Positions 7,903 to 17,454 of a stretch of DNA of 64,000 bases are shown in pieces (the stretch's first letter is position 1; the number at the start of each line of letters is the position of its first letter). Position numbers and translations under genes: made by a program. The notes beneath the pieces were generated by a model. The model was not told the origin of the DNA, searched no databases, and saw nothing but the letters and a program-made list of their open reading frames with translations. The stretch is from Ensifer adhaerens (GTDB lineage: Bacteria; Pseudomonadota; Alphaproteobacteria; Rhizobiales; Rhizobiaceae): contig NZ_JABEKT010000001.1 in NCBI RefSeq assembly GCF_013283195.1, positions 2,987,473 to 3,051,472 on the forward strand. Reading direction: 5' to 3'.

Positions 7903-8382
7903 TCACTCCGCATAATCGACCGGCACCGCCGTGCCGCTTTTCAGGATTTCCATCGAGATCGACGCCGAAACGTCGAACAGCTCGACCTTGCGCACGATCT
8001 GCTTGTAGACCACGTCGTAATGCTCGACCCGCGGCAGCACCACCTTGACGATATAGTCGTAGTTTCCGGTCAGCCGGTGCGCTTCGACGATCTCGGGAAT
8101 GTCGCTGATCGCCCTGCGGAAGGTCTCGATCCATTCGTCGGAGTGATGCGCGGTCTTGATCATCGCAAACACGGTGGTCGGCACGCCCATGCGCTCGCGG
8201 TCAAGAACGACGATCCGCCTGGCGATGTAGCCCGCCTCCTCCAGCCGCTGGATACGGCGCGAGCAGGCGGAAAGCGAAAGGTTCACCCGGTCGGCAAGTT
8301 CGCCGACCGGCATGCTGCCATCCTGCTGCAACAGCGCCAGGAGCTTTCGGTCTCTCTCGTCAATCACGCTGATCACTCCCAT
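7903..8382 (-). CDS. Lrp/AsnC-family transcriptional regulator
   Basis: About 159 residues. The N-terminal helix-turn-helix (IDERDRKLLALLQQDG ... VNLSLSACSRRIQRLEEAG) is followed by the RAM/ligand domain with RLTGNYDYIVKVVL. These are amino-acid-responsive regulators that often control a divergent neighbour; here that is the racemase-like gene at 8565. I chose ATG 8382; ATG 8394 and GTG 8376 are possible and the ribosome site is weak for all three. The frame extends upstream to 8535 but that part lies in the divergent promoter region. Confidence 0.9.
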   Translation of the reverse strand: MGVISVIDERDRKLLALLQQDGSMPVGELADRVNLSLSACSRRIQRLEEAGYIARRIVVLDRERMGVPTTVFAMIKTAHHSDEWIETFRRAISDIPEIVEAHRLTGNYDYIVKVVLPRVEHYDVVYKQIVRKVELFDVSASISMEILKSGTAVPVDYAE

Positions 8383-8564
8383 TTCAATTCGCATGCACGC
8401 GGCATGTTTGCACAATCCACTAACATGACGCAAATCGTTCGCGCCAAAATGCCATTCTCTCGCTATATAAGCAAACCATTGCGGAAGAAGATCCGGCATA
8501 TTTCCCTCAATCGAACGACAGCCGCAAAGCACCAAAGCGAGTGGCGACAGGCACAGGGAAAGCG

Positions 8565-9287
8565 ATGATGGAAATGCGCAAGATCGGCCTTATCGGCGGC
8601 ATGAGCTTCGAAAGCTCGGTGGTCTACTACCGCATGGTCAACGAGGCCGTTCGCGAGCGGCTGGGTGCATTGCATTCGGCAGAGGTGCTGCTGCACTCCG
8701 TCGATTTCCAGTCGATCGTCGACCTGCAAAAGGCCGGCCGCTGGGATGACGCCGCAGGAAGGCTCGCCGAGGTTGCCCGCGGGCTGAAGGCCGCCGGCGC
8801 CGACTGCGTGCTGATCTGTACCAACACCATGCACCTGATTGCCGATGCCGTTCAGGCGGCCGTCGACATCCCGCTAATCAACATCATCGACGAGACTGCC
8901 GCCCGCCTCAAGGCCGCTGGCATCCGCAAGCCGCTGCTGCTTGCCACCCGCTACACCATGGAACACGGCTTCTACGCCGAGCGTATGAAGAGCCACGGCA
9001 TCGAGGTGATGGTGCCCGACGCGGACGGTCGCACGCTGACGCACAACGTCATCTTCGACGAGCTTTGCGCCGGCAAGGTGCTTGGCACCTCGCGCAGGGC
9101 GCTGGTCGAGCTGATCGACAAGGCCGAGGCCGAAGGGGCGGATGCCGTCATCCTCGGCTGCACCGAGATCTGCCTGATCCTCGACCCGAAGGCTCTGCCG
9201 CTGCCGGGCTTCGATTCGACCGCGATCCACGCAGACGCCGCCGTAGAATTTGCCCTCGGCGAAGAGGATCTCCGTCGGGCGGCGTAA
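8565..9287 (+). CDS. Aspartate/glutamate racemase family protein
   Basis: 240 residues of the two-cysteine, cofactor-independent racemase family. The catalytic thiols are C85 in VLICTNTMH and C199 in ILGCTEICL, and the N-terminal GLIGGMSFESS is the substrate-carboxylate loop. It probably interconverts L- and D-aspartate or a related amino acid. The start is the tandem ATG at 8565/8568 behind AGGGAAAG. An Lrp/AsnC regulator is divergently transcribed, which fits amino-acid-controlled expression. Confidence 0.9.
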   Translation: MMEMRKIGLIGGMSFESSVVYYRMVNEAVRERLGALHSAEVLLHSVDFQSIVDLQKAGRWDDAAGRLAEVARGLKAAGADCVLICTNTMHLIADAVQAAVDIPLINIIDETAARLKAAGIRKPLLLATRYTMEHGFYAERMKSHGIEVMVPDADGRTLTHNVIFDELCAGKVLGTSRRALVELIDKAEAEGADAVILGCTEICLILDPKALPLPGFDSTAIHADAAVEFALGEEDLRRAA

Positions 9288-9337
9288 GGCAGGCATCTAG
9301 CGATGCTCGACGGGCGCCCGGCGCTCGCCCCCTTGAT

Positions 9338-9538
9338 CTAGTTGCCGGCACCATAGGCGCGCGGCCCTTCGCTCTCGCAGGTCTTGGCCGTCTGGCGATT
9401 GATGATCGAGCCGGCGGCTGAGGCCTCGCGCCCGCAGCGCTCCCGGCCCACCATCGGGGTCAGTGGTTGGCCTTCTTCCACATGAGGTCGTCTCGGAAGC
9501 GCAGAGGCTGCCCGAGCAGCGCGCAGAAGAGATTGCAT
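9338..9538 (-). pseudogene. Possible C-terminal gene fragment
   Basis: A minus-strand frame encodes VEEGQPLTPMVGRERC followed by GREASAAGSIINRQTAKTC and a short tail, which reads like the end of a small secreted protein. There is no convincing start or ribosome site. Nothing else is visible in the 9288-9772 gap. Confidence 0.2.
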
Positions 9539-9772
9539 TGCCGCTCTCTTTCAACGGCTAGGAACAAGATCGGCGCTGATAGCAGGAACGCGCTGGAAGC
9601 GGTTCGAGAAGCCCCTCATTCGGCGTCGGTCACGTCGCTGGCACAACGCAGCTCTTTCGGCTACGCTGCCGACAGCTTGTCGCAATTCACGTGGCAGGAC
9701 CCCCAAAAAGCTTCGATGGCCCTTTTGATACAGGGTTATGCCGACCACTCCCCCCCCCGTTCGCGAGCTGCA

Positions 9773-10171
9773 ATGCCTTCTACGTCCGTCCTGCACGACA
9801 TCCCTGGTGGAAATGCGCTGTTTGAGTGGTTCGGGCGCGTACCCCGCTTCCATGATTCCAAACTGCTTGAGATCACCGTCTCCAGTAACGGAGCCGGGCT
9901 GCTGCGCATTCACGCCTGGAATATGACGGACGAGGTGGATGCCAAGGGCTACTTCGTCCTCGACAAGCACGCGATAGTCACTCTTACCCTTGAGGGCGTG
10001 ACCGCGATCAATTGTACCGATTTCGATATGGTACCGGGCATCATCTTCGATTTGGAAATCACCAAGGTGGACGAGCATTTCCGCGTTGAGTGGGATGCAA
10101 GCTACGGAGTGACCGGCTTAATCACGGCCAGACACGTCCGGATCGGCCTGCTACCGGGGAAACCCGACTGA
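9773..10171 (+). CDS. Imm50-like protein (immunity-protein family 50 resemblance)
   Basis: 132 residues from ATG 9773. The block FEWFGRVPRFHDSKLLEI resembles the signature of Imm50-type immunity proteins (aromatic-x-FHD followed by a beta strand). The rest is mostly beta with a final strand at RHVRIGLLP. No polymorphic toxin gene or secretion effector lies nearby, so it is an orphan if the family call is right. The frame continues upstream to 9467, but that part has no family-like sequence. The ribosome site is weak; an alternative start is ATG 9716. Confidence 0.6.
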   Translation: MPSTSVLHDIPGGNALFEWFGRVPRFHDSKLLEITVSSNGAGLLRIHAWNMTDEVDAKGYFVLDKHAIVTLTLEGVTAINCTDFDMVPGIIFDLEITKVDEHFRVEWDASYGVTGLITARHVRIGLLPGKPD

Positions 10172-10248
10172 GGCGCTTTTCGTGACAAGCCCTAAGCCCG
10201 CCTTAACCCCTTGGCGGCTAAGGAAAGATTGCAGGGATTGGGGATTGC

Positions 10249-11628
10249 GTGAGCATGGCGGGCATATCGGGGCCGGAGCGTCAGCCGCAGAAATTGCGGC
10301 TTGCGGAAATCGTCAGCGCGCTCAGCTACGCGCTCGACCTGACGGACGGCCAGCCGGCGGGCCATAGCGTGCGCTGCTGCTGGATCGGCATGCATCTTGG
10401 CGAAAGGCTCGGCCTTTCAGACGCCGAGAAACATGATCTCTACTACACCCTGCTGTTGAAGGACCTCGGCTGCAGCAGCAACGCGGCCCGCATCTGCAAG
10501 CTGTTTGCCACCAGCGACCATGATTTCAAGCGCAACGTCAAACTGATCGACAACAGCTTCACCCAGGTTCTCGGCTTCATCGCGGCCAACACCGCCGTGC
10601 GCTCCGGCCTCGCCGTCAAGCTGCGCACGGTGCTGAACCTGGCGATGAGCGGCGGCAAGATCGACCGGGAGCTGATCGAAACCCGCTGCGAACGCGGCGC
10701 CGAGATCGCGCGACGCATGCGCTTTTCCGAGCCGGTCGCGCAGGCCATCCTCGATCTCGACGAGCATTGGGACGGTCGCGGCCAGCCGCTCGGGCGCAAG
10801 GGTGCGGAGATCTCTCTGCTGGCGCGCATCGCACTCCTCGCGCAGGTCGTCGACGTCTTCTTCATTACATCAGGCCGCAAGGCCGCCTGTCGCGAAGTGC
10901 ACCGCCGGGCGGGAAAGTGGTTCGACCCGCATCTGGCTTCGGTCTTCGAAGACGTCGCGGCTGACCCCGATTTCTGGTCGGCACTGGAGAACCCACAGCT
11001 CGACAACCGCGTCTTTGCCCTTGAGCCCGCCGGGTTTTCACAGGCCGTGGACGAGGACCTGCTCGACGACATCGCCGACGGCTTCGCCCAGGTCATCGAC
11101 GCCAAGAGCCCGTTTACCAGCGGCCACAGCAAGCGCGTGGCGCTCTTTGCCGACCTGATCGCGACGGAGCTCGGCTTCAGCCGCGCCCGCAAACGCTGGC
11201 TGGTGCGCGGCGCACTGCTGCACGACATCGGCAAGCTCGGCGTTTCCAACGAGGTTCTGGACAAGCCTGCCAAGCTCGACCCGCAGGAATGGGCCGCGAT
11301 GAAGGGCCACCCCGACCTCGGCGCCGCCATCCTGGAGCGGATCGACGCTTTTCGCAGGCTCGCCACAATCGCCCGCAATCATCATGAGAAACTCGACGGC
11401 AGCGGCTATCCCAACGGCCTGTCAGGCAGCGAACTCGACCTCGAAACGCGCATCGTCACGGTCGCCGATATCTTCGACGCGCTGACGGCCGACCGGCCCT
11501 ACCGCGCTGCCATGCCGGCCTCAAAGGCGCTGGCGATCATGACAGCCGATGTCGGGGTCGGCCTCGACCCCGCCTGTTACGACGCCTTGACGCGCGCTTT
11601 GCAGGGCCTGGAAGCCAAGGCCGCCTAA
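10249..11628 (+). CDS. Tandem HD-GYP phosphodiesterase (c-di-GMP hydrolase)
   Basis: 459 residues with two HD-type domains. The C-terminal one is a complete HD-GYP domain: LLHDIGKLG (H325-D326), a conserved His in KGHPDLG, and HHEKLDGSGYP (H378 to about 388), which form the metal site for cyclic-di-GMP breakdown. The N-terminal copy is degenerate: DLTDGQPAGHS, then LLLKDLGCSSNA in place of HD, and EHWDGRGQPLG in place of HHExxDGxGYP. It starts at GTG 10249 or ATG 10255. No transmembrane or receiver domain was seen, so it is probably cytoplasmic, with the N-terminal half acting as a sensor or scaffold. Confidence 0.9.
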   Translation: MSMAGISGPERQPQKLRLAEIVSALSYALDLTDGQPAGHSVRCCWIGMHLGERLGLSDAEKHDLYYTLLLKDLGCSSNAARICKLFATSDHDFKRNVKLIDNSFTQVLGFIAANTAVRSGLAVKLRTVLNLAMSGGKIDRELIETRCERGAEIARRMRFSEPVAQAILDLDEHWDGRGQPLGRKGAEISLLARIALLAQVVDVFFITSGRKAACREVHRRAGKWFDPHLASVFEDVAADPDFWSALENPQLDNRVFALEPAGFSQAVDEDLLDDIADGFAQVIDAKSPFTSGHSKRVALFADLIATELGFSRARKRWLVRGALLHDIGKLGVSNEVLDKPAKLDPQEWAAMKGHPDLGAAILERIDAFRRLATIARNHHEKLDGSGYPNGLSGSELDLETRIVTVADIFDALTADRPYRAAMPASKALAIMTADVGVGLDPACYDALTRALQGLEAKAA

Positions 11629-11702
11629 CTCCACGAACATATGCAAAAACAAAGCGCTACGACGCCTTCGCGATTCACCTTGCGAACGGCGAACCTTACC
11701 CC

Positions 11703-12077
11703 TTAAAGGCCTTTCGCCCCGCTGCGAGGCCCGCGAAGGCCAATGCAATTGCCCCAGGGGTCGCGGACCTGACACATCCACAACCCGTCCTCGATCGCCA
11801 GCGGACCGCGATAGAGTGGCGCGCCCAGATCGTTGAAATGGGCAAGCGCCCGGTCGAAATCCTCGACCTGCCAATAGACGACCGTACCGGCCGCGCCGCT
11901 TGCCACCTTCTCATCCGCCGGCACGATTTCCAGATGGGTCGAGCCAATCTTCAGATATTCGAAATCGAAAGCCTCCAGCCGACGCCGTTCGGCGCTCGGG
12001 AAGGCACGCTGGTACCAGGAAAGCCCCGCCTCCACATCGGCGACATGCACCAGAACGGCAGACACGAATACAGTCAT
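11703..12077 (-). CDS. VOC-superfamily (glyoxalase/bleomycin-resistance-like) protein
   Basis: About 124 residues with the paired beta-alpha-beta-beta-beta modules of vicinal-oxygen-chelate proteins: VSAVLVHVADVEAGLSWY at the start, HLEIVP in the middle, and VRDPWGNCIGL at the end. The Glu in HLEIV and the His-containing first strand could bind metal. ATG 12077 is favoured because GAGGATG lies just upstream; ATG 12092 is possible. The substrate is unknown. Confidence 0.85.
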   Translation of the reverse strand: MTVFVSAVLVHVADVEAGLSWYQRAFPSAERRRLEAFDFEYLKIGSTHLEIVPADEKVASGAAGTVVYWQVEDFDRALAHFNDLGAPLYRGPLAIEDGLWMCQVRDPWGNCIGLRGPRSGAKGL

Positions 12078-12284
12078 GGGCATCCTCGTCATGGGGCGAA
12101 TCGAGCCTTACGGCCTCGTCGAAAGAGGCCGGCCTTATACAGCCTGGATGCGCCGCCCCCAACGCATTTCAGCCGACACTGCCCAACCTCTCCGGGCAAG
12201 GAAATGGGCAAGGCGAAAGACGAGGGAGGCAAGCAGACGCGCCTGACAGGCGCGCGCCGTAAATGTGCTCTGAGGCAGGACGCT

Positions 12285-13565
12285 TCAGGCCCGCACCGGC
12301 ACCGCCGCTGCCACGCTCGACCGATGACCTTCGTCCTTAACACGCGCCCAGTCGCACTCCTTCAGCCCCGCGGCCGCGAAGGGATCGATTAGCGTGCCCG
12401 AGACGATCGAGGCGAGCAGCGCCGGCGAAGGCGGAATGCGGGCGATCGTCGCCACCAACCGGTCGCGCAGCCAGGCAAGGGCCACCGAATCCGACTGGTA
12501 GAAGGGGGTGAAGGCCAGCGACAGCATCTGGAACAGCGCCATATGGTTGCGCCTCGCCCGACCGTAGGCGGCGAGTGCGGCGGCGAGATCATCAGTCACG
12601 GAAAGCGTGTGGGCCAGCGTCGCCGCATCGATCAGCGCCATGTTGGCGCCCTGCCCCAGCTGCGGGCTTGTCGAATGCGCGCTGTCGCCGACGAAGGCGA
12701 CGCGGCCCGACGCCGGCGGGCGCATGGTGCGGTGGGCATAGCGCGCCAGTGTCAGCTGCTCCCAATCGTCGATCTGGTCGAGCAAGGGCGCACATTCAGG
12801 CCAATACCCGCGAATGCCCGCCTTCCATTTGTCGAGACCCGCGCGCTTCACGGCATCGGCATCGCCGGCCTTGACGCTCCAGAAGAAGGCGACGCGGTTG
12901 CGCGCCCCGGCTTGCGCCCGGCCCGCCGGCAGGATGCCGATCATCACCTTGGCTCGGTCATAGCGCTGCGTCAGCGCGTGCGGGTCATGGGCAAGGCCGT
13001 CGCTGTCGAGCGTCGCCCAGAAGGCGCCATAGGCAAGTTCGCGCACGCCGGGCGCCGTCTCTGCCCCGGCTGCGATCGCCGAGCGCGCACCGGTCGCATC
13101 GATGACGAGATCGTAGCGTCCGACCTCCTGGCCCGAGGCGTCGAGCAGCAGCGCTTTTTCACCCACCGTGCTGGCCGCGGCCAGCGTCACCCCCGTGCGT
13201 ATCGGAATGCCCTCGGCAATGACGGCATCGTGCAACACGCCGAACAGGGCCGCCCGCTGCACGGCCAGCCCGAAACGACCACCGGCTAGCGCATCGTAAC
13301 GCACATCGAGCACGGTCCGGCCGGACTTCGCGTCGGCACCATAAAGCCGGTCGATCCGGCTGCCGAGCGACAGCATCGGCTGCAACAGGTCAAGCGCACC
13401 CAAAACTGTCAGGCCGGTCGGCTGCAGCATCAGCCCGGAACCGACAGGTGACGGCTCCTGGAAACGTTCGAGGAGTTCAACCCGATGGCCCTGCCGCGAC
13501 AGCATCAGGGCTGCCGCAAGCCCCGCCGGGCCGGCACCCGCAATGCCGATGGTCAATGTCTTCAT
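12285..13565 (-). CDS. FAD-dependent aromatic-hydroxylase-like monooxygenase
   Basis: 426 residues of the group A flavoprotein monooxygenase family (UbiH/salicylate hydroxylase-like). Motifs: the Rossmann GIAGAGPAGLAAALML at the N-terminus, the DG-type DLVIDATGARSAI near residue 155, and GD-type AFVGDSAHSTSPQLGQGAN near residue 288. It uses NAD(P)H and O2 to hydroxylate an unknown, probably aromatic, substrate. No catabolic cluster surrounds it. Confidence 0.9.
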   Translation of the reverse strand: MKTLTIGIAGAGPAGLAAALMLSRQGHRVELLERFQEPSPVGSGLMLQPTGLTVLGALDLLQPMLSLGSRIDRLYGADAKSGRTVLDVRYDALAGGRFGLAVQRAALFGVLHDAVIAEGIPIRTGVTLAAASTVGEKALLLDASGQEVGRYDLVIDATGARSAIAAGAETAPGVRELAYGAFWATLDSDGLAHDPHALTQRYDRAKVMIGILPAGRAQAGARNRVAFFWSVKAGDADAVKRAGLDKWKAGIRGYWPECAPLLDQIDDWEQLTLARYAHRTMRPPASGRVAFVGDSAHSTSPQLGQGANMALIDAATLAHTLSVTDDLAAALAAYGRARRNHMALFQMLSLAFTPFYQSDSVALAWLRDRLVATIARIPPSPALLASIVSGTLIDPFAAAGLKECDWARVKDEGHRSSVAAAVPVRA

Positions 13566-13696
13566 GGGTCCCCAAGATGGCGCGAGATCGAAGCGCTGCG
13601 TTTGTTTCCTCGGAAAACTATAGGGAAAATCAAAGCGCTACGGCAAGCTCGCTTTGCCGGGACATGGCGTCGCGCACCGCGCGGCCAGACGCAACC

Positions 13697-13746
13697 GCCC
13701 CTCATCCGCCTGCCGACACGTTCTCCCCGCCTGGCGGGGAGAAGGG
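13697..13746. repeat. Palindromic intergenic repeat, pair 1 left
   Basis: A CCCCTCATCCGCCTGCC-type lead is followed by the palindrome TTCTCCCCGC-CTG-GCGGGGAGAA (13721-13743). Related copies occur at 40931 and, inverted, at 59551. The 13566-13943 gap holds this pair and no gene. Confidence 0.8.
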
Positions 13747-13840
13747 ACATCGCGGCACACGCTCGTCCCACGACAGCGCCTCTCAGTCACACCGCTCTTT
13801 GACAATAGATGCCAGGTGATGATGCAGCCGCATCGCTCGT

Positions 13841-13882
13841 CCCCTCTCCCCGCACGCGCGGAGAGGGTTAGGGTGAGGGGCA
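13841..13882. repeat. Palindromic intergenic repeat, pair 1 right
   Basis: CCCCTCTCCCCGC-ACGCGCGGAGAGGG followed by TTAGGGTGAGGGGCAG, so nested short and long inverted arms. It matches the copy at 41127-41171. It stands about 100 bases from its partner, as in the other pairs. Confidence 0.8.
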
Positions 13883-13943
13883 GAGCGCACCCAAAGGTGA
13901 GGCGGCTGAACGAGCCTCTCCGGCAGACCGGACAAACGCCCCC

Positions 13944-14348
13944 TCAGGACGCCGCGTCATACACCTCGCGGGCCGAACGGATGGCCCCGTGGTTGGCAAG
14001 CGACCAGTCGACAAAATGCTTCAGCAATGCCAACAGCGATCGCCCGAGATCGGTCAGCGCATATTCCACGCTCGGCGGCTGTGTCGGGAACACCGTGCGG
14101 CTGATGTAGCCGTCGCGCTGCAGGTCGCGCAGCGTCTGCGTCAGCATGCGCTGGGAAATATCGGGGATCAGCCTTCGCAGTTCGGAAAACCGCAGGGCGC
14201 CGTCGGCGAGTGACAGGATCATCAGCGAATTCCACTTGCCGCCGATATTGTCCATGACATCGCGCACCGGGCAGTTTTCGACATCCATCGGCACGCCGCA
14301 GACCATCGCCACGCGCTTGCCCTTCACATCACCGGTCAGCTTGTTCAT
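13944..14348 (-). CDS. HxlR-family (redox-sensing) transcriptional regulator
   Basis: 134 residues with the HxlR winged helix: [36 protein letters not shown] and [10 protein letters not shown]26 in the ENCPVRD motif is the position used for thiol/quinone sensing in QorR/YodB-type members; there is a second Cys at 17. It is divergent from the quinone-reductase-like gene at 14544, the same pairing as E. coli ytfH/ytfG, so it probably represses that gene and itself. Confidence 0.9.
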   Translation of the reverse strand: MNKLTGDVKGKRVAMVCGVPMDVENCPVRDVMDNIGGKWNSLMILSLADGALRFSELRRLIPDISQRMLTQTLRDLQRDGYISRTVFPTQPPSVEYALTDLGRSLLALLKHFVDWSLANHGAIRSAREVYDAAS

Positions 14349-14543
14349 CGGTATCTGCCTTTCTCGGCCTGTTCGACGCGGGGGACGGTACCCTTTTTGT
14401 AACCACAGCAGAAAAAACTGCCTCCTTTACAGCTCTTACCAGATTACTAGATTAGAGCAACTCTCAAAAAGAGACCAATACCGGCAGACCCGCTTTCCCT
14501 CCCGAAGCCGATCGGCTGGCACCACAGAGAAAAGGAAAAGTTC

Positions 14544-15431
14544 ATGTCCGATACACTGCTCGTGACCGGCGCCACCGGCCAGCTCGGCAAGCTCGTGCTC
14601 GATGCGCTCCTGGCATCCGGCAAGGTCGAGCCCGCCAACATCATCGCCACCAGCCGCGACACGGCAAAGCTGTCCGACTATGTCGGCAAGGGCGTACAGG
14701 CACGCGTTGCCGACTTCGACGATCCGGCCTCCCTCGACGAGGCTTTTGCCGGCGCCGACCGCATCCTGATCATCTCCACCGACGCACTCGACCAGCCGGG
14801 CAAGCGCCTGCGCCAGCACCTGGCCGCCGTCACCGCCGCTGAGAAGGCCGGCGCGAAGCACATTCTCTACACCTCGATGCCAAATCCGGAAACCTCGGTC
14901 ATCCCGTTTGCGCCGGACCACCTCGGCACGGAAAACGCCATCAAGGCGACCGGCATCCCCTACACCATCCTGCGCAACGGCTGGTACATGGAAAACCTGT
15001 TCATGGCGCTGCCGCATGCGCTTGAAACCGGACAGTGGTACTCGTCCTCCGGCCAGGGTCGCCTCGCCCACCTCGCCCGCGCCGACGCGGCAAAGGCCGC
15101 CGCAGCCGCCCTGCTTTCCGCAGGTAGCGAAAGCCGCACCTACACGCTGACCGGACCCGAGCTGCGCTCGACCGACGAGATCGCAGCCCTCGTCTCCAAG
15201 GCGGCCGGCAAACCGCTCGACGTCGTGCATATTTCCGACGACGCGCTGGCGGGCGGCTTGAAGGGCGCGGGCCTGCCCGACTTCCTGATCCCGATCGTCG
15301 TCTCTTTCGACGCCAACACCCGCGAAGGCCATATCGATATGGTGACGAGCGACGTGAGTGCCCTGACCGGCGCCACGCCACTGCCGCTCACCGCTTTCCT
15401 CGACGCCAGCAGGGCAAGACTTGCCGGCTGA
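14544..15431 (+). CDS. NmrA-type NAD(P)H:quinone oxidoreductase (YtfG/QorB-like)
   Basis: 295 residues. An atypical short-chain dehydrogenase with the N-terminal nucleotide motif VTGATGQLGKLV and blocks LYTSMPNP and YTILRNGWYMENL characteristic of YtfG/QorB enzymes that reduce quinones with NADPH. AGAAAAGGAAAAG upstream of ATG 14544 is the ribosome site. The divergent HxlR gene suggests induction by quinone or electrophile stress. Confidence 0.9.
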   Translation: MSDTLLVTGATGQLGKLVLDALLASGKVEPANIIATSRDTAKLSDYVGKGVQARVADFDDPASLDEAFAGADRILIISTDALDQPGKRLRQHLAAVTAAEKAGAKHILYTSMPNPETSVIPFAPDHLGTENAIKATGIPYTILRNGWYMENLFMALPHALETGQWYSSSGQGRLAHLARADAAKAAAAALLSAGSESRTYTLTGPELRSTDEIAALVSKAAGKPLDVVHISDDALAGGLKGAGLPDFLIPIVVSFDANTREGHIDMVTSDVSALTGATPLPLTAFLDASRARLAG

Positions 15432-15646
15432 TCGGCGCTCATAGAAGCGAGGTGGGCCCGGCCGTTTGCGCCGGGCTCATCGTTTGCGGCGAAGTCCGGG
15501 AACGGTTGTTCCAGATCGGCCTGCCCTGCCGACGACCGGTTAGGGTCTTGAACCAGGAATAGCGCCTCCGCGTTTTTGTTCTTGTTATGTTCACGACATC
15601 ACGATATAGATCCCGTCGGTTCCGCAACCGAGAAATGGGGGAGATC

Positions 15647-16030
15647 ATGACCGTTTACATGACAGTGGGCGCACTGGATTCCGACTCGTCCAATGCCTTC
15701 TATGACGCAGCCTTGGCGACCATCGGCTGGAGCAAGCACACGGATTTTCCGGGCTGGCGCGCCTATTCCGAAGGTGGAGCAGGCGCAGGACCTGTCCTGT
15801 GGGTCTGCAAACCCTTCAACGGCGAACCGGCAAGCGCCGGAAATGGCGCCATGGTCGGCTTCATGGTCAAATCCCGTGCGGAAGTGGATGCCTTTTACGA
15901 AGCGGCCATGGCCCATGGCGGAGCAGATGAAGGCGCGCCCGCCGCGCGCCCACATTACGGGCCCACCTGGTACGCCGCCTATATGCGCGACCCCTCGGGA
16001 AACAAGATTTCCGTCGTCCATAACGATTAG
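15647..16030 (+). CDS. VOC-superfamily protein
   Basis: 127 residues from ATG 15647, which follows the strong site GGGGGAG. Paired VOC modules are visible: VGALDSDSSNAFYDAALATIG at the start and TWYAAYMRDPSGNKISVVH at the end. Similar to lactoylglutathione-lyase-like proteins; the substrate is unknown. Confidence 0.85.
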   Translation: MTVYMTVGALDSDSSNAFYDAALATIGWSKHTDFPGWRAYSEGGAGAGPVLWVCKPFNGEPASAGNGAMVGFMVKSRAEVDAFYEAAMAHGGADEGAPAARPHYGPTWYAAYMRDPSGNKISVVHND

Positions 16031-16141
16031 CGTTTCACCCAGTTTGTGAAACATCCGAAAGCCGAGATGCGGCGCGTTCGAGGCAGACCCTGCGAAACGG
16101 CGACAGCGACTCCATCGGCGCTGCGCGGCTTGCGTCGCCGT

Positions 16142-17356
16142 CTATCGAGCGGCCTCTACCGGCGCCACGTCTCCTCGCACCGCGATCTCGGCCAGGGCAA
16201 GCGCGCTGATGCCGGCAAGGAAGAAGCCGGCCGACAGGTTCAGCGTCGTACCGTCGTAGAAGGCACCCATTGCAATCGCAAACAGGGTCGCCACCAGGCT
16301 GGATCCGGAAGCGATCAACGATGCGCCCAGCCCCGCGACCTGGCCAAGCGAGCGCATGGCCATGGCGTTCAGGTTGCCGAACAGCACCCCGATCGCAAAG
16401 AACGCCGCAAAGCCGAGCGCCATCAGCAGAGGTAAGGGCGGCCGTCCGCCCCAGGAAGCCGATACCGCGAGCATCACCAGTCCGGCTGCGGCCAGACCGA
16501 GAAAGCCATATCGCGCCATTGTCTCCGCCCCGAAGCGCTGCACGAGCTTCGCGTTGAGGAGCGAGGCAAGCCCGATGCCCGTCGCCAGCATCGCGAAATA
16601 CAACGGGAAGGTCTGGCCGATCCCGTAGGCATCGAAGAACAGATCCGCCGCCGTGCTGAGATAGAGGAGCTGCGCCCCGAAAACCATTCCGGTCGCCACG
16701 ATCAAGAGCGTCACGCGCCGGTTCGACAGGATGCGCCGCCCGTTCAGCAGGAGAAGCTTTGGGCGAAAGGGAATGCGCTTGGCTCGCGGCAGCGTTTCCG
16801 GCTGCCGCAGCACCAGCCACACCCCGAGAAGGCCCGCCACTGCAAGATAGACGGCAAAGACACTGCGCCAGCCGCCGATGGCGATGATGCCCTGCGCCAT
16901 AGCCGGAGCCAGCATCGGCACGAGAATGAAGAGCGTGAACATGAACGACATGACCCGGGCCATTGCGTCGCCCTCGAACTGGTCGCGGATCATGGCGCGC
17001 GTGGCGATCTTCGGCCCGGACACGCCGACCCCCTGCAGCAGCCGGCCCAGAATGACCATCTCGAGCGAGCCCGCCACCATGGCGATAACCGTGCCGAGCG
17101 CATAGACGCCAAGGCCGAGAACAAGCGCCTTCTTTCGCCCCATAGCGTCGGAGAGCGGGCCCAGCAGCAATTCCCCGAACGCCATGCCGAGGATGAAGAG
17201 CGAAATGATGTGCTGGGTGGAAAGCGGTGGCGCGACGCCGACATCGGCGCCAATCTGGCGCAGACCCGGCAACAGCGCATCGACGCTGATGGAGGTGAGC
17301 GAGGTCAGGAGGGCATAGAGCGCGATGCGCTCACGGAAACTGGTCTGAGATGTCAT
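16142..17356 (-). CDS. Bcr/CflA-family MFS drug efflux transporter
   Basis: About 404 residues and 12 predicted membrane segments. The motif A equivalent LLGPLSDAMGRKKALVLG follows TM2, and VDALLPGLRQIGADVG at TM1 is typical of the Bcr/CflA (DHA1) subfamily. It should export small drugs or metabolites by proton antiport. It starts at ATG 17356 or 17365. Confidence 0.9.
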   Translation of the reverse strand: MTSQTSFRERIALYALLTSLTSISVDALLPGLRQIGADVGVAPPLSTQHIISLFILGMAFGELLLGPLSDAMGRKKALVLGLGVYALGTVIAMVAGSLEMVILGRLLQGVGVSGPKIATRAMIRDQFEGDAMARVMSFMFTLFILVPMLAPAMAQGIIAIGGWRSVFAVYLAVAGLLGVWLVLRQPETLPRAKRIPFRPKLLLLNGRRILSNRRVTLLIVATGMVFGAQLLYLSTAADLFFDAYGIGQTFPLYFAMLATGIGLASLLNAKLVQRFGAETMARYGFLGLAAAGLVMLAVSASWGGRPPLPLLMALGFAAFFAIGVLFGNLNAMAMRSLGQVAGLGASLIASGSSLVATLFAIAMGAFYDGTTLNLSAGFFLAGISALALAEIAVRGDVAPVEAAR

Positions 17357-17454
17357 TGGCCGCATATATGGGAAAACATTGGCTCAACCTATAGCAGTCT
17401 TGCCGCTGATATCTGTGGTGGAAATTGAGCACCCCTTGCAAGGGCGATCGGCGC

